Assembly: GCA_003165455.1 (NCBI GenBank)
Contig: PLUJ01000146.1
Span: 6,364 to 12,065 of the forward strand
Source: Acidobacteriaceae bacterium
Lineage (GTDB): Bacteria; Acidobacteriota; Terriglobia; Terriglobales; Acidobacteriaceae
DNA length: 5,702 nucleotides
Direction: 5' to 3'
This document shows positions 4,480 to 5,702 of this stretch, one piece after another. The translations under genes were made by a program, and so were the position numbers. The notes under the pieces are model-generated. The model worked only from the letters and a program-made list of their open reading frames with translations, was not told where the DNA came from and did not search any database. How positions within the stretch are numbered: the stretch's first letter is position 1; every line of letters starts with the position of its first letter.

Positions 4480-5702
4480 TTACTGACTCGGCGGTTTCCA
4501 GCGCAGGACTGGTTTGCGGGCTGCGGCCGTTTCGTCCAGGCGCGAAACCCGTGTTGAATGGGGCGCATTGAGCACGGCCTGGGGATCTTCCTGGGCCTCT
4601 TCGGCGATTGACTTCATCGATTCGATGAACAAGTCCATCTCTTCCTTGGACTCGCTTTCCGTGGGTTCGATCATGAGTGCGCCGGGCACGATGAGGGGAA
4701 AAGCGGTGGTGTAGGGGTGGAAGCCATAGTCGATCAGGCGCTTGGCGATGTCCATGGTGCGAACGCCTTTTTTCGCCTGCAGCTTATCGCTGAACACGAC
4801 TTCGTGCATAGTCGGGGTGGAGTAGGGCAGTTCGTAAGCGCCCTCGAGGCCCTTGCGGATGTAGTTCGCGTTCAGCACTGCGTCTTCCGTGGTCTGTCGC
4901 AGGCCATCGGGTCCATTCGCCTGAATGTAGGCTAAGGCGCGCACAAACATACCAAAGTTGCCGTAAAAGGCTCGTACGCGACCGACCGACTGAGGGCGGT
5001 CGTAGTTAAAGCCGAGCGTGCCATCGGATTTGGTCACCAGCACCGGAGTGGGCAGAAATGGTTCGAGCTTCTTCTTGATGGCAACGGGACCGGATCCCGG
5101 GCCACCGCCGCCATGCGGTGTGGAAAATGTCTTATGCAAATTCAAGTGCATTACATCGACGCCGAAGTCACCGGGACGGACCTTGCCGACGAGGGCGTTC
5201 ATGTTCGCGCCGTCCATATAGAGGAGTCCACCCTTGGCGTGGAGAATGTCGGCGATTTTATGAATCTGCTGTTCGAAAATCCCAAGCGTATTGGGATTGG
5301 TGAGCATGAGGGCGGCGACGTCCTCATTCATTTGAGATTCCAGTGCCCCAATGTCGACCATGCCGCGCGAATCCGATTTCAGATTTTCGACGGCGTAATC
5401 GACCATCGCCGCGGTGGCTGGATTGGTTCCATGGGCCGAATCTGGAATCAAAACTTTTTTGCGCGGGCGCCCCTGAGCATGATGATAGGCGCGCACCATG
5501 AGCAGCCCAGTCATTTCGCCGTGCGCGCCGGCGGCCGGCTGAAGCGTGATTGCGTCCATGCCGGTGATTTCGATCAGGCACTCGCTCAGTGTTTTCAGAA
5601 TTTGTAATGCGCCCTGAGAAATCTTTTCGGGCTGATAGGGATGTCCGTTGGCGATTCCCTCTACTCGCGCGACAGCCTCGTTCACGCGCGGGTTGTACTT
5701 CA
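4480..5702 (-). CDS. gcvPB: Glycine dehydrogenase (decarboxylating) subunit 2, C-terminal 406 residues (5' end outside window)
   Basis: This is the PLP-bearing subunit of the two-part P-protein of the glycine cleavage system. With GcvPA it decarboxylates glycine and passes the aminomethyl group to lipoylated GcvH in the cytoplasm. The frame is open to the right edge: codons for KYNPR precede the GTG at 5685, and the edge bases TG fit the Met of the family motif (G-S-C-T-)MKYNPRVNE. About 100 N-terminal residues are therefore missing from a usual length near 500. Visible motifs, counted from 5685, are LQPAAGAHGEMTGLLMVRAY (48-67), IPDSAHGTNPATAAM (80-94), MLTNPNTLGIFE (127-138), MDGANMNALVG (157-167) and LNLHKTFSTPHGGGGPGSGP (181-200). 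Lys185 (codon 5133-5131) is the expected Schiff-base lysine. The ending, NAPHSTRVSRLDE...ARKPVLRWKP, is typical for the family. Nothing suggests damage. gcvPA, and possibly gcvH and gcvT, would be expected beyond the right edge. It converges with the HTH gene across an 83-bp spacer. Confidence 0.97.
   Translation of the reverse strand, partial: KYNPRVNEAVARVEGIANGHPYQPEKISQGALQILKTLSECLIEITGMDAITLQPAAGAHGEMTGLLMVRAYHHAQGRPRKKVLIPDSAHGTNPATAAMVDYAVENLKSDSRGMVDIGALESQMNEDVAALMLTNPNTLGIFEQQIHKIADILHAKGGLLYMDGANMNALVGKVRPGDFGVDVMHLNLHKTFSTPHGGGGPGSGPVAIKKKLEPFLPTPVLVTKSDGTLGFNYDRPQSVGRVRAFYGNFGMFVRALAYIQANGPDGLRQTTEDAVLNANYIRKGLEGAYELPYSTPTMHEVVFSDKLQAKKGVRTMDIAKRLIDYGFHPYTTAFPLIVPGALMIEPTESESKEEMDLFIESMKSIAEEAQEDPQAVLNAPHSTRVSRLDETAAARKPVLRWKPPSQ

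Noticed and set aside
5113..5607. Plus-strand frame of 164 codons opposite gcvPB
   Set aside because: It is antisense to the conserved GcvPB active-site region and is explained by codon bias of the real gene.
2589..5702. A joint C1/formate module of the OFA transporter with the glycine cleavage system
   Set aside because: The genes are separated by an oppositely oriented HTH gene, the transporter's substrate is unknown, and nothing in the sequence links them.

Overview
The window reads as chromosomal DNA from a GC-rich Gram-negative bacterium, most likely an acidobacterium (Terriglobia/Koribacter-like). The basis is inference from style: a Sec-exported alanine/glutamine-rich protein, a Ser/Thr/Gly-rich lipoprotein of a kind frequent in that phylum, a split glycine decarboxylase (GcvPB), and scattered single genes in place of long operons. 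No rRNA, tRNA, CRISPR array, insertion sequence or phage gene is visible.

Layout from left to right. Positions 1-698 (minus) hold most of an exported protein of unknown function that runs off the left edge. It is divergent from a 47-residue membrane miniprotein at 832-975 (plus). A short palindrome-rich spacer then separates that gene from a convergent secreted lipoprotein at 1042-1545 (minus). Next come two transport genes, also on the minus strand: an orphan DppC/OppC-type ABC permease (1656-2450), whose N-terminus lacks a normal start codon, and a major-facilitator transporter of the oxalate/formate antiporter (OFA) family (2589-3854).

At 3855-4123 a divergent control region carries a good sigma70-like promoter for the OFA transporter. 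It also carries a compact promoter with two palindromes for a 90-residue HTH regulator (4124-4396, plus) that resembles an antitoxin but has no toxin next to it. Convergent with that gene, and running off the right edge, is the C-terminal 406 residues of GcvPB, the catalytic PLP subunit of the glycine cleavage P-protein (4480-5702, minus).

The genes do not form one obvious pathway. GcvPB is core metabolism and its partner subunit would lie outside the window. The OFA transporter and ABC permease share a strand with a 138-bp gap and could be co-transcribed, but nothing links their substrates. I see no convincing new multi-gene system. The points most worth a second look are the permease's missing start, the solitary HTH gene with its near-perfect 18-bp palindrome, and the uncharacterised membrane miniprotein.
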